Origin: Bacteroidota bacterium
GTDB lineage: Bacteria > Bacteroidota > Bacteroidia > Flavobacteriales > Flavobacteriaceae
DNA length: 34,707 bases
Assembly: GCA_023390775.1 (NCBI GenBank)
Contig: JAEWCF010000045.1
Span: 1-34,707, forward strand
Reading direction: 5' to 3'
The position numbers and the translations under genes are program-made. The notes beneath the pieces were generated by a model. That model had not been told where the DNA came from. It worked only from the letters and a program-made list of their open reading frames with translations, and searched no databases. The stretch's first letter is position 1. Each line of letters opens with the position of its first letter. Of this stretch, positions 13,402 through 21,819 are shown in pieces.

Positions 13402-15645
13402 ATGAAAAGAATATTACTACTCCTTCTAATTTGCGGATCTTGGCTGGGCTATTCGCAGTGCCTTCCGCCAATCCAAGTATCAGTTACGAATGTCACCACC
13501 ACCTCGTTCACTGTTTCATGGACGACCACCGGGCCCGGAACCTTATGGGAAGTGATCGTCGTGCCGGCGGGTACGGTTCCAGGGCCCAATGACCAGGGCA
13601 TGATCGCCACCGTGAATCCCTTTGTGGTGGCCGGCCTGCAATGTTCATCCTATATGGTGCATGTAAGATCTGTATGCGAGCAATTCTACAGCCCATGGAC
13701 CGCAGGGGTTCTTGTCAATACATGTGGTGGAAATTTGCCGCCCGTGCAGGTGTGCGACCTGAACAACGACGGTGTAGAACTCGTCGATCTTGGCATCTAC
13801 AATATGGAATTCGAAGGGCAGATGCCTGAGGGGAATTACGAATTCAGTTATTATCTATCGGAGGCGGATGCGGGCGATCAGGTCAATCCGCTGCCGCAAA
13901 TGGCGATGGTCCCCACGACGATGATCATCGTCCGGGCCGACAATCTCGACAGCCCGGGTACTTTTCAGTTATTTGAACTGATGGTCATCCTTAATCCGGT
14001 TCCGGAAATCGACGGCGGTTATTTCCTCGACGTTTGTGACCCCGACGGTAATGGGCTTGCGGTTTTCAACCTGAATACGGTCAGCCAGCAGATTTTTACG
14101 GCAAGCGGACAAACGCCTAATACGTGGAGCGTCAATTTCTATGAGACCATGGCAGATGCAGCGAACGGATCAAATCAGATTTGGAATACGCAAGAGTACC
14201 AAAACATCATGAATCCGCAGACCCTTTATGTTGCCGCAATGGACAACATGACCGGATGCCGAACCGTCTCCACGGTCACGCTCGAAGCGGGAACGTGCGA
14301 TGGTATCCTGCTCACCGCATTCCTCGATTCAAACGGCAATGGCACGATGGATTCGGGCGAGGTTCCGTTTCCGCACGGTAGTTTCACCTATACGGTGAAT
14401 GGCGGTCAAGCGGTCAACCTTTCGTCGCTGCAGGGTTCGGTATTTATTGCCGACGGAAACAATAACAACGATTACGCGGTTTCCTATTCGCTCAGTGCGA
14501 ATTATGCAGGCAGCTTCTCGGTAAATCCGTCATCCGCCACAGCGACCGCGGGCCCTGGCGTTCAGGAAATTTTCTTTGCGGTCAGTGCGCCCCAGGAAAT
14601 CACGGAACTTGTCGTTTCGCTCATCCCGATCAACAATCCGCAGCCCGGGTTCAACTATGCCAATAAAGTGGTGTTCTCCAATTTTGGGACAACGCAGCAA
14701 AGCGGCACCGTAACGTTTACCAACGATTCCAATGTAACGGTCATTTCAATGCCAAGCGGCGCCGTTGCGACCTCTTCGGGCTTTACGTATGCGTTCACCA
14801 ACCTCTTGCCGTTCGAGACCCGGGAATTTACGGTCATGATGAACGTTCCCACCATCCCGACGGTGAGCCTCGGGCAGATGCTGACCAACTCGGTGGCGAT
14901 CACGGTTCCTGCCGGGGACATCCTACCGGGCAACAATATGGATTCGCTCACGCAAAATATCATAGGTTCCTACGATCCCAACGACAAGGTCGAGGCGCAT
15001 GGTGGGCCGATCGTCCTTGAACAATTTTCGCCGGACGAGGAATTGATCTATACGATAAGGTTCGAGAATACCGGAACGGCGCCTGCAAGCTTCATCACGG
15101 TCGAGGACGAACTCGATGCGCAATTGGACGCGGGTTCGCTGCGGATGATTTCGGCGAGCCACGATTATGTTTTGACCAAAAACGGGCAGTCGCTGAGCTG
15201 GTTCTTTGACGATGTCAACCTTCCGCCGACGATGCAGGATCCTGTTGGATCGCATGGGTACATTACGTTTGCGGTGAAGCCCATGGCGGGACTGGAAGTG
15301 GGCGACATCATCCCGAATACCGCGGCGATTTTCTTCGACTTCAATCCGGCGATCGTCACCAATACCTTCCAGACCGAGTTCATGGCGCCGATGTCCACTC
15401 CGGGATTCGGAACCGCCTCCCTCAAGATCCATCCCAATCCGGCATCGGAAATCGTACAGGTTCACGCTTCGGGAATCGTAGCGCGATTGATCATAACCGA
15501 CATGACCGGCAAGATCGTGATGGAGCTGGAATCATCGGAACAAAATCCCAATGTCAATATCGGCAAGCTGCATTCGGGGCTTTACCTGATGCAGGTCACT
15601 TTGGAAGACGGGACGCGATCGGTACAGAAACTGATCAAGAATTAA
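13402..15645 (+). CDS. Type IX secretion system cargo protein with C-terminal sorting domain
   Basis: A 747-residue exported protein. Signal peptide MKRILLLLLICGSWLGYSQ is followed by a fibronectin type III-like domain (about residues 22-105, VSVTNVTTTSFTVSWTT). The middle consists of repeated beta-sandwich stretches with Asp/Asn-rich loops resembling calcium sites (DPDGNG, DSNGNGTMDSGE). Residues about 522-660 (SYDPNDKVEAHGG, IRFENTGTAPASFITVED, AAIFFDFNPAIVTNTF) match the conserved Bacteroidetes DUF7619-type domain. Residues 674-747 (LKIHPNPASEIVQV to SVQKLIKN) are a type A T9SS sorting domain, which directs transport across the outer membrane and is then removed. Probably a cell-surface or secreted adhesin-like protein; no enzymatic motif is seen. 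No T9SS machinery lies in the window. Confidence 0.92.
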   Translation: MKRILLLLLICGSWLGYSQCLPPIQVSVTNVTTTSFTVSWTTTGPGTLWEVIVVPAGTVPGPNDQGMIATVNPFVVAGLQCSSYMVHVRSVCEQFYSPWTAGVLVNTCGGNLPPVQVCDLNNDGVELVDLGIYNMEFEGQMPEGNYEFSYYLSEADAGDQVNPLPQMAMVPTTMIIVRADNLDSPGTFQLFELMVILNPVPEIDGGYFLDVCDPDGNGLAVFNLNTVSQQIFTASGQTPNTWSVNFYETMADAANGSNQIWNTQEYQNIMNPQTLYVAAMDNMTGCRTVSTVTLEAGTCDGILLTAFLDSNGNGTMDSGEVPFPHGSFTYTVNGGQAVNLSSLQGSVFIADGNNNNDYAVSYSLSANYAGSFSVNPSSATATAGPGVQEIFFAVSAPQEITELVVSLIPINNPQPGFNYANKVVFSNFGTTQQSGTVTFTNDSNVTVISMPSGAVATSSGFTYAFTNLLPFETREFTVMMNVPTIPTVSLGQMLTNSVAITVPAGDILPGNNMDSLTQNIIGSYDPNDKVEAHGGPIVLEQFSPDEELIYTIRFENTGTAPASFITVEDELDAQLDAGSLRMISASHDYVLTKNGQSLSWFFDDVNLPPTMQDPVGSHGYITFAVKPMAGLEVGDIIPNTAAIFFDFNPAIVTNTFQTEFMAPMSTPGFGTASLKIHPNPASEIVQVHASGIVARLIITDMTGKIVMELESSEQNPNVNIGKLHSGLYLMQVTLEDGTRSVQKLIKN

Positions 15646-15650
15646 AACAA

Positions 15651-15677
15651 AGGCCTCCGAAAGGGGGCTTTTTTTAT
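15651..15677 (+). terminator. Terminator after the T9SS cargo gene
   Basis: AGGCCTCC-GAAA-GGGGGCTT stem-loop with two wobble pairs and a stable GAAA loop, then a T-run. It overlaps the stop codon of the convergent DUF456 gene. Confidence 0.82.
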
Positions 15678-16177
15678 TGGAAAAGCGCGCCGCGGTTCTG
15701 CCAGGCAACGGTGATAAACAGTCCCAAGATGACCATGCACAGGACGAACTTGATAAAACTGGAGGCGAGGAATCCCATGAACGAACCCGTTGCAGCCTTG
15801 AGGGCGCGTTTGTGATCGGTGGAATTGTAAATCATCTCGCCAACAAAAGCGCCCACGAACGGCCCGATGATGAATCCGAGTGGAATCGGCGCGAATATGC
15901 CCACGATCAAACCGATGTTCGTTCCCCAAACGCCGTAGGAACTTCCGCCATAGCGCTTGGTGCCTTTGGCGGGAATAGTGTAATCCAAAATCGAAACAAT
16001 AAGAACGAGCGTGAACGTGATTCCCAGCATCCAGTAGTTCATCTCGACGGCTTCGGTGAAATAGAGCAGCATCAACCCAAGCCAACTAAGCGGCGGTCCC
16101 GGAAGTACCGGTAAAAAGCTGCCGAACAATCCCACAATAACCAACAAAAATCCGATTGAGACCAGTAATATATCCAT
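15674..16177 (-). CDS. DUF456 membrane protein
   Basis: A 167-residue integral membrane protein. Predicted segments: residues 1-30 (two closely spaced hydrophobic stretches around the conserved PVLPGPPLSWLGL), 45-65, 85-115 and 140-162. The PGPP motif and the Gly-rich repeats VGIFAPIPLGFIIGPFVGAFVGE are hallmarks of DUF456, a family of small bacterial membrane proteins with no established function. The ATG at 16175-16177 is chosen because the first hydrophobic helix begins there; the longer frame would run back towards the divergent gene. It is divergent from the TonB-C-like lipoprotein, with 54 bases between starts. Confidence 0.88.
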   Translation of the reverse strand: MDILLVSIGFLLVIVGLFGSFLPVLPGPPLSWLGLMLLYFTEAVEMNYWMLGITFTLVLIVSILDYTIPAKGTKRYGGSSYGVWGTNIGLIVGIFAPIPLGFIIGPFVGAFVGEMIYNSTDHKRALKAATGSFMGFLASSFIKFVLCMVILGLFITVAWQNRGALFQ

Positions 16178-16231
16178 CAATAGCGCTATTTGGTAAAATT
16201 TGAGTACTTTCGGCGTCAACGTGGCACCACC

Positions 16232-16705
16232 ATGAACAAAGCCATTTTTTTCGCTTCAATCCTGCTATTCGGATCCTGCCAATACATCGAAAAGGCGCCC
16301 GACCGCGAACAGTTATTGCAAAAGCAGCTCAAAGAAATCGACTGGAACAAGGTCGACGAATACCCTTCGGTTGCCGATTGCGAACAATTGTCATCCAAAG
16401 ACCAGCGGCGGCAATGCTTTTTTGAATACCTCACGCAGGCCATCCAGCAAAGGCTCTCCGGCGATAAATTGGATATCCTCTACCCCGAGCTCGACACCAT
16501 TGAAGTCAAAGTTACGGTTTTCCCCGATTCGACGCTGAAGTTCGAACCGCGATTCTCTCGCGACACCGTGGCGTACGACACGATCAGGATCGACAGCATC
16601 CTGCACTCCCGGCTCGCCGATTTCCCCAAGGTCAGTCCGGCCATCAAGAGAGGCGTTCCCGTAAAATGCGAATTCATGTTGCCCGTAATCCTGCAGATGG
16701 AATAA
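16232..16705 (+). CDS. Lipoprotein with TonB C-terminal-like domain
   Basis: A 157-residue lipoprotein: signal peptide MNKAIFFASILLFGSC with lipobox FGSC and Cys16. A short charged helix follows (EQLLQKQLKEIDWNKVDEYP), then a domain whose last part VSPAIKRGVPVKCEFMLPV resembles the end of TonB C-terminal domains in Bacteroidetes (AxKRGxPVxxxxxLP). TonB proteins normally have an N-terminal membrane helix and a Pro-rich spacer; both are missing, and lipidation replaces the anchor. It may be an accessory protein exploiting the TonB-C fold, not a true energy transducer. Cys in DCEQLSS and RRQCFFEY could form a disulfide. Convergent with the glycosyltransferase gene. Confidence 0.7.
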   Translation: MNKAIFFASILLFGSCQYIEKAPDREQLLQKQLKEIDWNKVDEYPSVADCEQLSSKDQRRQCFFEYLTQAIQQRLSGDKLDILYPELDTIEVKVTVFPDSTLKFEPRFSRDTVAYDTIRIDSILHSRLADFPKVSPAIKRGVPVKCEFMLPVILQME

Positions 16706-16715
16706 GGGCGGAAGA

Positions 16716-17870
16716 TTAGTTACCTGCCCGCAATCCCCTACTGGCCCATTTACGTCCCTTCCACGTGTATTTACCGCGCATGGCCAATAGCGCGACAATC
16801 AATGTAAAGATCGGATAGATCACCGACGAGAGAATCGGGAACAGCCATCTCTGTTGTTTCAATAAGCTGTTCGCGGCGGCCATGATTCTCCAATCGACCA
16901 AAAATTTCATGCCGAAGGGAAGGGCAAAAAACAGCCAGTGTACCTGTTGCAAAGCTGCCAATACTCCCAGCGCCAATACGGCCGCATTGCCAAAAAGGAC
17001 GGCCAGCGCGACCTCTTCGGCAAAACTGCTTTGATACGACGTGGACTTTGACGCCCAACGGACCCGCTGGTTGACCAGGGATTTCCAATTTGATTCGGGT
17101 TTGGTGACAACGATCGATTGGCGGCATTTTAGGTACGCGACGTTGACCCCCGCTGCCGTTGCCTTGTGCAGAAGGAAAACATCATCGCCACCGGGCTTAC
17201 TTTCATTTCCCGAAAAACCGCCGAGTTCATGAAAGAGCTTTTTTTCATACGCAAAATTGGCCCCGTTGCACATAAACGGTTTCCGCAACCCGAAACCGCC
17301 CATCGTGGCGCCTTGCATAGCCAGTAGGTCGTGCCGTTGAAAAATACCTGCCAGTCCATGCGATTCGCCATAACAAACCGGTCCCGCAATCATACGTTTG
17401 CCCGATCGGCTGACATATTGGTCCAGGACCTTAAGCCATTCCTCCGGCACAATGCAGTCGGCATCGGTGGTGACGATCCAATCGCCGGTCGCAATCGGGA
17501 TCGCGCGCGAAATCGCATCTTTCTTGGGCGAACCGCTTCGGCGGATATTTTCCAGCAACGTGGCGTGCAAACTGCCATTCTTCATCCTCCATCGGTACAC
17601 CAATGACTGCCCGGCGTCCACGGATCCGTCGTCAATGAAAATTACTTCAAAAAGTTCACGGGGATAATGCATTTTGGCCAGGCTATCGAGCAACCTGGGC
17701 AGGTGTTCCTCTTCATTGCGAAAAGGAACAATAATGGTGAAAGTGGTTACGGGACGCAGGACGGGAGTTGTGCCGAAACCTGCAACACGCTCGATTCCCA
17801 TGGCAAGCCGCACCATGTAGAACATGTAGAAAGCGAAATAAAACAGCAGAATGATCAGGATTGCTTCCAT
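16716..17870 (-). CDS. Membrane-anchored family 2 glycosyltransferase
   Basis: A 384-residue GT2 enzyme. An N-terminal membrane helix (residues 1-22) precedes the GT-A domain: TIIVPFRNEEEHLPRLL, then FIDDGSVD, the DxD-type TTDADC near residue 137, and QRVRW near residue 270, matching the Q-x-x-R-W motif of processive GT2 enzymes. Two or three helices close the protein (about 285-375). It would use a nucleotide sugar at the inner face of the cytoplasmic membrane; the acceptor is unknown. It overlaps the upstream flippase-like gene by 16 bases on the same strand, so the pair is translationally coupled and likely makes and handles a glycolipid. Confidence 0.9.
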   Translation of the reverse strand: MEAILIILLFYFAFYMFYMVRLAMGIERVAGFGTTPVLRPVTTFTIIVPFRNEEEHLPRLLDSLAKMHYPRELFEVIFIDDGSVDAGQSLVYRWRMKNGSLHATLLENIRRSGSPKKDAISRAIPIATGDWIVTTDADCIVPEEWLKVLDQYVSRSGKRMIAGPVCYGESHGLAGIFQRHDLLAMQGATMGGFGLRKPFMCNGANFAYEKKLFHELGGFSGNESKPGGDDVFLLHKATAAGVNVAYLKCRQSIVVTKPESNWKSLVNQRVRWASKSTSYQSSFAEEVALAVLFGNAAVLALGVLAALQQVHWLFFALPFGMKFLVDWRIMAAANSLLKQQRWLFPILSSVIYPIFTLIVALLAMRGKYTWKGRKWASRGLRAGN

Positions 17871-18787
17871 TGGGACTTAAAGGTTATCACATAATAACTG
17901 CCGACCGCCACGGGCAGCACGACATTGAGCAGCCACATCATCGCGGTCACCAGCACCGGGATCCACTCGTTGACTCCCATCAACCCGAAAAAATAGACCG
18001 CCACGCCGCCCTTTACCGCAAAGTCGAGAAATTGGAAAGTGGGCAGTGCCGATGCGAGAAAGTACGTGCTCATCACCGCGGCCATCAGCAATAAATAAGG
18101 GGCTTCAACGCCGAAGACGAGAAAAAGAATATAGTACTGATGCGAAAAAAACAGGTAGCGCCCGACGGCCAGCAACGTGTTTTTGCGATGGATTTTTGCC
18201 GGGATTTCCCGAAGTTTGCTGATGGCCGTCACTACCGAATATTTTCCGATGTGGATATTCCGTATCGAGAAGACCGTCACGGTTGCGATCGTGAAAATCA
18301 AAAACAGCCATATGACGGTTTGGGTCGAGATGACGCCGTACGCCGCGTTGAAATACAGTAATCCGAACACGCCGAAGATAACCGTCAGCACGAGTTGGAT
18401 TCCGTTGCAGATGAGGTTCAGGAAGACGATTCGTTTGGCACGCGACTTCTCATAAAATAGGGCTTTCGCGCCGTATTCGCCGATGCCGTTGGGCGTAAAG
18501 ATCGACACGGTCAGTGCGCCGAGGACCTGCTTTGATGCTTCACCGACGGAGATTTTTTTGAACGATCCAACCAGGTTTTGCCACTTCAGGATTTCGAAAA
18601 AGCGGTTCAGGAAAGCCAGGACGAGCAACGCGGCCCAGCCCCAGGCGGGAACCATTTCAAGGTTGGCCTGCTCCCAAAGTGATTTTTCATCCCGAAGCCG
18701 TGTCCAAATAAAATAGAACGCCGCGGCGACAATCAGAATCTTCGCTGCGGCAATGAGGAAATGTTTAGCTTTGCGCGGTAGCTGCAT
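17855..18787 (-). CDS. Flippase-like / lysylphosphatidylglycerol synthase TM region protein (UPF0104)
   Basis: A 310-residue polytopic membrane protein with about eight hydrophobic segments. Family features are FLNRFFEILKWQNLV, the SVGEASKQVLGALTVSIFTPNGIGEYG block and PTFQFLDFAVKGG near residue 250. The family (lysylphosphatidylglycerol synthase TM region, AglD-like) contains proteins that move or modify lipids; the catalytic lysyltransferase domain of MprF is absent. I place the start at the ATG 18785-18787, which gives MQLPRKAKHFLIAAAK; the longer alternative start is a TTG within ruvC. It is divergent from ruvC (20 bases between starts) and coupled to the GT2 gene. Confidence 0.85.
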   Translation of the reverse strand: MQLPRKAKHFLIAAAKILIVAAAFYFIWTRLRDEKSLWEQANLEMVPAWGWAALLVLAFLNRFFEILKWQNLVGSFKKISVGEASKQVLGALTVSIFTPNGIGEYGAKALFYEKSRAKRIVFLNLICNGIQLVLTVIFGVFGLLYFNAAYGVISTQTVIWLFLIFTIATVTVFSIRNIHIGKYSVVTAISKLREIPAKIHRKNTLLAVGRYLFFSHQYYILFLVFGVEAPYLLLMAAVMSTYFLASALPTFQFLDFAVKGGVAVYFFGLMGVNEWIPVLVTAMMWLLNVVLPVAVGSYYVITFKSQWKQS

Positions 18788-18807
18788 GGCGCAAAATACG
18801 GAATAAA

Positions 18808-19359
18808 ATGGCAAACGAGCGCATCATTCTCGGCATTGACCCCGGTACGACCATCATGGGTTTCGGGCTCATCCGCGTGGTTTCAAAACAGATGGAATTC
18901 ATGCAATTGAACGAGCTTTTGCTCGACAAATACGCCGACCACTACACCAAGCTCAAGGTCATTTTTGACCGGACCATCGAACTCATCGAGACCCATCACC
19001 CGGACGAAATCGCGATCGAGGCGCCTTTCTTCGGCAAGAACGTGCAGTCGATGCTAAAACTTGGCCGTGCACAGGGCGTGGCGATGGCAGCCGGGCTTTC
19101 CCGCCAAATCCCCATCACCGAATACGAACCCAAAAAGATCAAGATGGCCATCACCGGCAACGGAAACGCCAGCAAGGAACAGGTCGCCAAGATGCTTCAG
19201 CAATTGCTTTCGCTAAGGGAATTGCCCAAGAACCTCGACAGCACCGATGGCCTCGCCGCCGCCGTTTGCCATTTTTTCAATTCCGGCAAAACATCGGTTG
19301 GAAAAAGTTACTCCGGTTGGGAAGCTTTCGTGAAGCAGAATGAAAAGCGGATCGCTTAA
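18808..19359 (+). CDS. ruvC: Holliday junction resolvase RuvC
   Basis: A 183-residue endonuclease that resolves Holliday junctions, acting with the RuvAB branch migration motor. The four catalytic acids are all present: Asp11 in GIDPGT, Glu71 in IAIEAPFFGKN, and Asp144 and Asp147 in LDSTDGLAAAVCH. The length is normal. It is divergent from the flippase-like gene and directly upstream of hemW, with a 110-base gap that holds repeat sequence; ruvC-hemW order is common in Flavobacteriia. No obvious promoter box lies before it. Confidence 0.97.
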   Translation: MANERIILGIDPGTTIMGFGLIRVVSKQMEFMQLNELLLDKYADHYTKLKVIFDRTIELIETHHPDEIAIEAPFFGKNVQSMLKLGRAQGVAMAAGLSRQIPITEYEPKKIKMAITGNGNASKEQVAKMLQQLLSLRELPKNLDSTDGLAAAVCHFFNSGKTSVGKSYSGWEAFVKQNEKRIA

Positions 19360-19385
19360 TTATACCATTTGCTAATTTGCTAATT

Positions 19386-19460
19386 AACTCCGCTGTCGCT
19401 CCGTTCTGTTCGGCTTCGCCTGGGGTCGCTAATCTTCAAATTTTCAAATTTTCAAATTTC
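19386..19460 (+). repeat. Dispersed hairpin element H2 copy 3 plus TTTTCAAA tandem
   Basis: CCGCTGTCGCTCC, GTTC, hairpin GGC-TTC-GCC (19412-19420), then GGGGTCG: same flanks as at 3156 and 24114, different arms. It is followed by three or four TTTTCAAA-type units (19436-19460) just before the hemW start. Confidence 0.6.
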
Positions 19461-19469
19461 CTAATTATC

Positions 19470-20600
19470 TTGTCCGGCATCTACCTCCACATCCCCTTTT
19501 GCAAACAGGCCTGCCACTACTGCGACTTCCATTTCTCGACGTCGATGGCCAAGCGCGAACGGATGGTTTTGGCGCTCGCCGATGAGATCCGGATGCGCCG
19601 CGACGAGGCCGAAACAATCGAGACTATTTATTTTGGCGGAGGCACACCGAGCGTTTTGACCGATGACGAAATCCATCACCTGATCCAGACGGTCCGCGAC
19701 AATCACGACGTCTTACCCGATGCCGAAATCTCTCTCGAGGCCAATCCCGACGATCTTCCCTCACAAAGGCTTGAGGCCCTTCGGCAGACGGGTATAAACC
19801 GGCTCAGCATCGGCATCCAATCCTTTTTTGACGAAGATCTGAGACTCATGAACCGCGCACATGATGCGGGCCAGGCGCTCCGGGCGCTCAATGCAGCGGT
19901 GCAGATTTTTGACAATATTTCCATCGACCTGATTTACGGGATCCCTGGCCTCTCCAATAAAAGATGGGAAGCCAACATCGATTACGCACTCGCATCGGGC
20001 GTGCCGCACATCTCAAGCTATGCATTAACCGTAGAACCACGCACCGCCTTGAACAAAATGGTCCGGGAGAACCGAGTTGCACAACCTTCGGAGGAATCCG
20101 CCGCCGAACAATTCCAACTTCTGGTCGATAAACTCCCGCGAAATGGCTTCGTCCATTACGAGTTGTCGAACTTTGGAAAACCGGGCTATTTTTCCCGAAA
20201 CAATTCGGCGTATTGGCTGGGCAAGAAGTACATTGGGATCGGTCCTTCGGCACATTCCTACGATGGAATTGCGCGAAGCTGGAACATCGCAAACAATTCG
20301 CTTTACCTCAAGGGAATCGAGTCCGGAAACCGGGATTTCGAATCCGAAACACTCTCACCGGCCGACCGATACAACGAAGCCGTCATGACGGGGCTGCGCA
20401 CGATCTGGGGCGTTTCGCTTGCAACTATCAGGGAAAAATTCGGCGAGGGTATGCTCGACTATTTGCTTTCACGTGCCGATAGATTCATCTCCGAAAATCT
20501 GCTAAAAATCGAACAGGGTTCACTTACGACTACCCAAAAAGGCAAATTTTTGGCCGACGGCATCGCCAGCGACCTGTTTTTGGTTAATTTGGACACATGA
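19470..20600 (+). CDS. hemW: HemW, radical SAM coproporphyrinogen III oxidase-like protein
   Basis: A 376-residue radical SAM protein. The iron-sulfur cluster motif CKQACHYC (CxxxCxxC) follows SGIYLHIPF at the very N-terminus; YFGGGTPS near residue 54 and SIGIQSF near residue 110 are family signatures. HemW is now seen as a heme chaperone that inserts heme into respiratory enzymes, and is often misnamed coproporphyrinogen III dehydrogenase. I chose the TTG at 19470-19472: family members usually begin with SGIYIHIPFC right after Met, and the frame upstream is translated repeat sequence. Its last codon overlaps the ATG of the cyclase gene by four bases, so the two are coupled. Confidence 0.92.
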   Translation: MSGIYLHIPFCKQACHYCDFHFSTSMAKRERMVLALADEIRMRRDEAETIETIYFGGGTPSVLTDDEIHHLIQTVRDNHDVLPDAEISLEANPDDLPSQRLEALRQTGINRLSIGIQSFFDEDLRLMNRAHDAGQALRALNAAVQIFDNISIDLIYGIPGLSNKRWEANIDYALASGVPHISSYALTVEPRTALNKMVRENRVAQPSEESAAEQFQLLVDKLPRNGFVHYELSNFGKPGYFSRNNSAYWLGKKYIGIGPSAHSYDGIARSWNIANNSLYLKGIESGNRDFESETLSPADRYNEAVMTGLRTIWGVSLATIREKFGEGMLDYLLSRADRFISENLLKIEQGSLTTTQKGKFLADGIASDLFLVNLDT

Positions 20601-21370
20601 ACATCCGCGCGACATTTGAATACAATGGCAAATCGCTGGCTGCCGACCTGACAAAACCGCTTGACATCTCGCTGCCGCTTTCTGCCTCGCCCGACAACCC
20701 GATTGCCTGGTACCTCGAACAGCCCGTCATCGAACCCGTGCGTTTCGGCGACTGGATCGGAAAGGTATCGGAAGGAAAATCGTCAACCAATTTCAACAAC
20801 ATCCTCTTCAACCCGCACGGTCACGGCACGCACACCGAATGCCTCGGGCACATCACCCGCGAATTTTACAGCGTCCACGACGCTTTTAAGGAATATTTTT
20901 TTGTCGCCGAACTTATTTCGGCCCAACCCGAAACCATTGGCGAAGACCAGATCATAACTTTGGAACAAATCAAAAAAGCGTTGTCTGGCAAAGAGCCGCA
21001 GGCGGTCGTAATCCGCACGCTCCCTAACGAAAATGCCAAGCGCTCCATGCAATATTCAAACACCAACCCGCCTTACCTCGATGGGCAGGCGGCGCAATTC
21101 ATGCGGGAAATCGGAGTGATGCACCTGCTGATCGACCTTCCCAGCGTGGACCGCGAACACGACGAGGGTAAACTGCTTGCTCATAAAGCCTTTTGGAATG
21201 TCACCAATACCGAACGTCTCAACCTCGATGCGCGCCGCACCAGCACGATAACCGAACTCATCTTTGTTCCCAACGACATTCCCGACGGAACGTACTTACT
21301 TAATATACAAACGGCGCCGTTCGTCAATGACGCGGCGCCGTCCAGGCCGTTGCTTTTTGCAACTTTTTAG
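20597..21370 (+). CDS. Cyclase family protein (kynurenine formamidase-like fold)
   Basis: A 257-residue protein of the PF04199 cyclase family. The metal-binding signature appears as FNPHGHGTHTECLGH (residues about 71-86); the usual HxGTHxDxPxH is altered, with Glu instead of Asp and CLGH instead of the common proline form. Later, LLIDLPSVDREHDEGKL and FWNV are typical. Members hydrolyse amides such as N-formylkynurenine or act in polyketide cyclisation; no kynurenine or polyketide gene is nearby, so the substrate is open. The ATG overlaps the hemW stop codon (ATGA), and the 3' end overlaps the convergent HPF-like gene by four bases. Confidence 0.85.
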   Translation: MNIRATFEYNGKSLAADLTKPLDISLPLSASPDNPIAWYLEQPVIEPVRFGDWIGKVSEGKSSTNFNNILFNPHGHGTHTECLGHITREFYSVHDAFKEYFFVAELISAQPETIGEDQIITLEQIKKALSGKEPQAVVIRTLPNENAKRSMQYSNTNPPYLDGQAAQFMREIGVMHLLIDLPSVDREHDEGKLLAHKAFWNVTNTERLNLDARRTSTITELIFVPNDIPDGTYLLNIQTAPFVNDAAPSRPLLFATF

Positions 21371-21681
21371 TGTGTCCTCATTTTGTCAAATGTAGTGGTC
21401 AGGACTTTTTTCATTTTGTCGGTGGCACCTTTGACGGCTGCCTCGACGGTATCGGCGTGGTTGACCACAGCAACGGGATTCAGTCCCGCGATCCGTGCTT
21501 CCATTGAACATCTCTTGTCCCCCGAACTCTCCTTGTCACTGTTTTCGTCTCCCAGGAAAACGTGCAGCCCGGTGACTTTATCTTCAAAGCGGCTCAATTG
21601 GTTTGATATCTCACCTGACCAGTAGTCCTGCAGGCGCTGATAACCATCAACGTGGTTATCGCTGTTGAATTGAATGTGCAT
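21367..21681 (-). CDS. HPF/RaiA-type ribosome-associated protein
   Basis: A 104-residue protein with the sigma-54 modulation / S30EA fold. The start MHIQFNSDNHVDGYQRLQDY and the alternating strand pattern VTGLHVFLGDEN...KRCSMEARIAG with the final helix EAAVKGATDKMKKVL fit short hibernation promoting factor. Such proteins bind the 30S decoding centre and inactivate ribosomes under stress. It lacks the C-terminal dimerisation domain of long HPF. A TAACTTTA box (21702-21709, minus strand) with TTG 20 bases further upstream is a likely promoter. It is convergent with the cyclase gene with a four-base stop overlap. Confidence 0.88.
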   Translation of the reverse strand: MHIQFNSDNHVDGYQRLQDYWSGEISNQLSRFEDKVTGLHVFLGDENSDKESSGDKRCSMEARIAGLNPVAVVNHADTVEAAVKGATDKMKKVLTTTFDKMRTH

Positions 21682-21701
21682 GATGTTGGTTTTTGTTTCC
21701 C

Positions 21702-21733
21702 TAAAGTTACGAAATCAATTGCGGCCGTTCAAG
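21702..21733 (-). promoter_or_regulatory. Promoter of the HPF-like gene
   Basis: Minus strand: TTG (21730-21732), 20-base spacer, TAACTTTA (21702-21709), one mismatch from the -7 consensus, 20 bases before the ATG. Confidence 0.5.
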
Positions 21734-21819
21734 CAAAAAGGCGGCATTATCTTAAGATTATGATTTGTTTTTGGGCGTGACGCGCCCCAGCGAATTATAT
21801 ATTTTAGATTATAATTATA

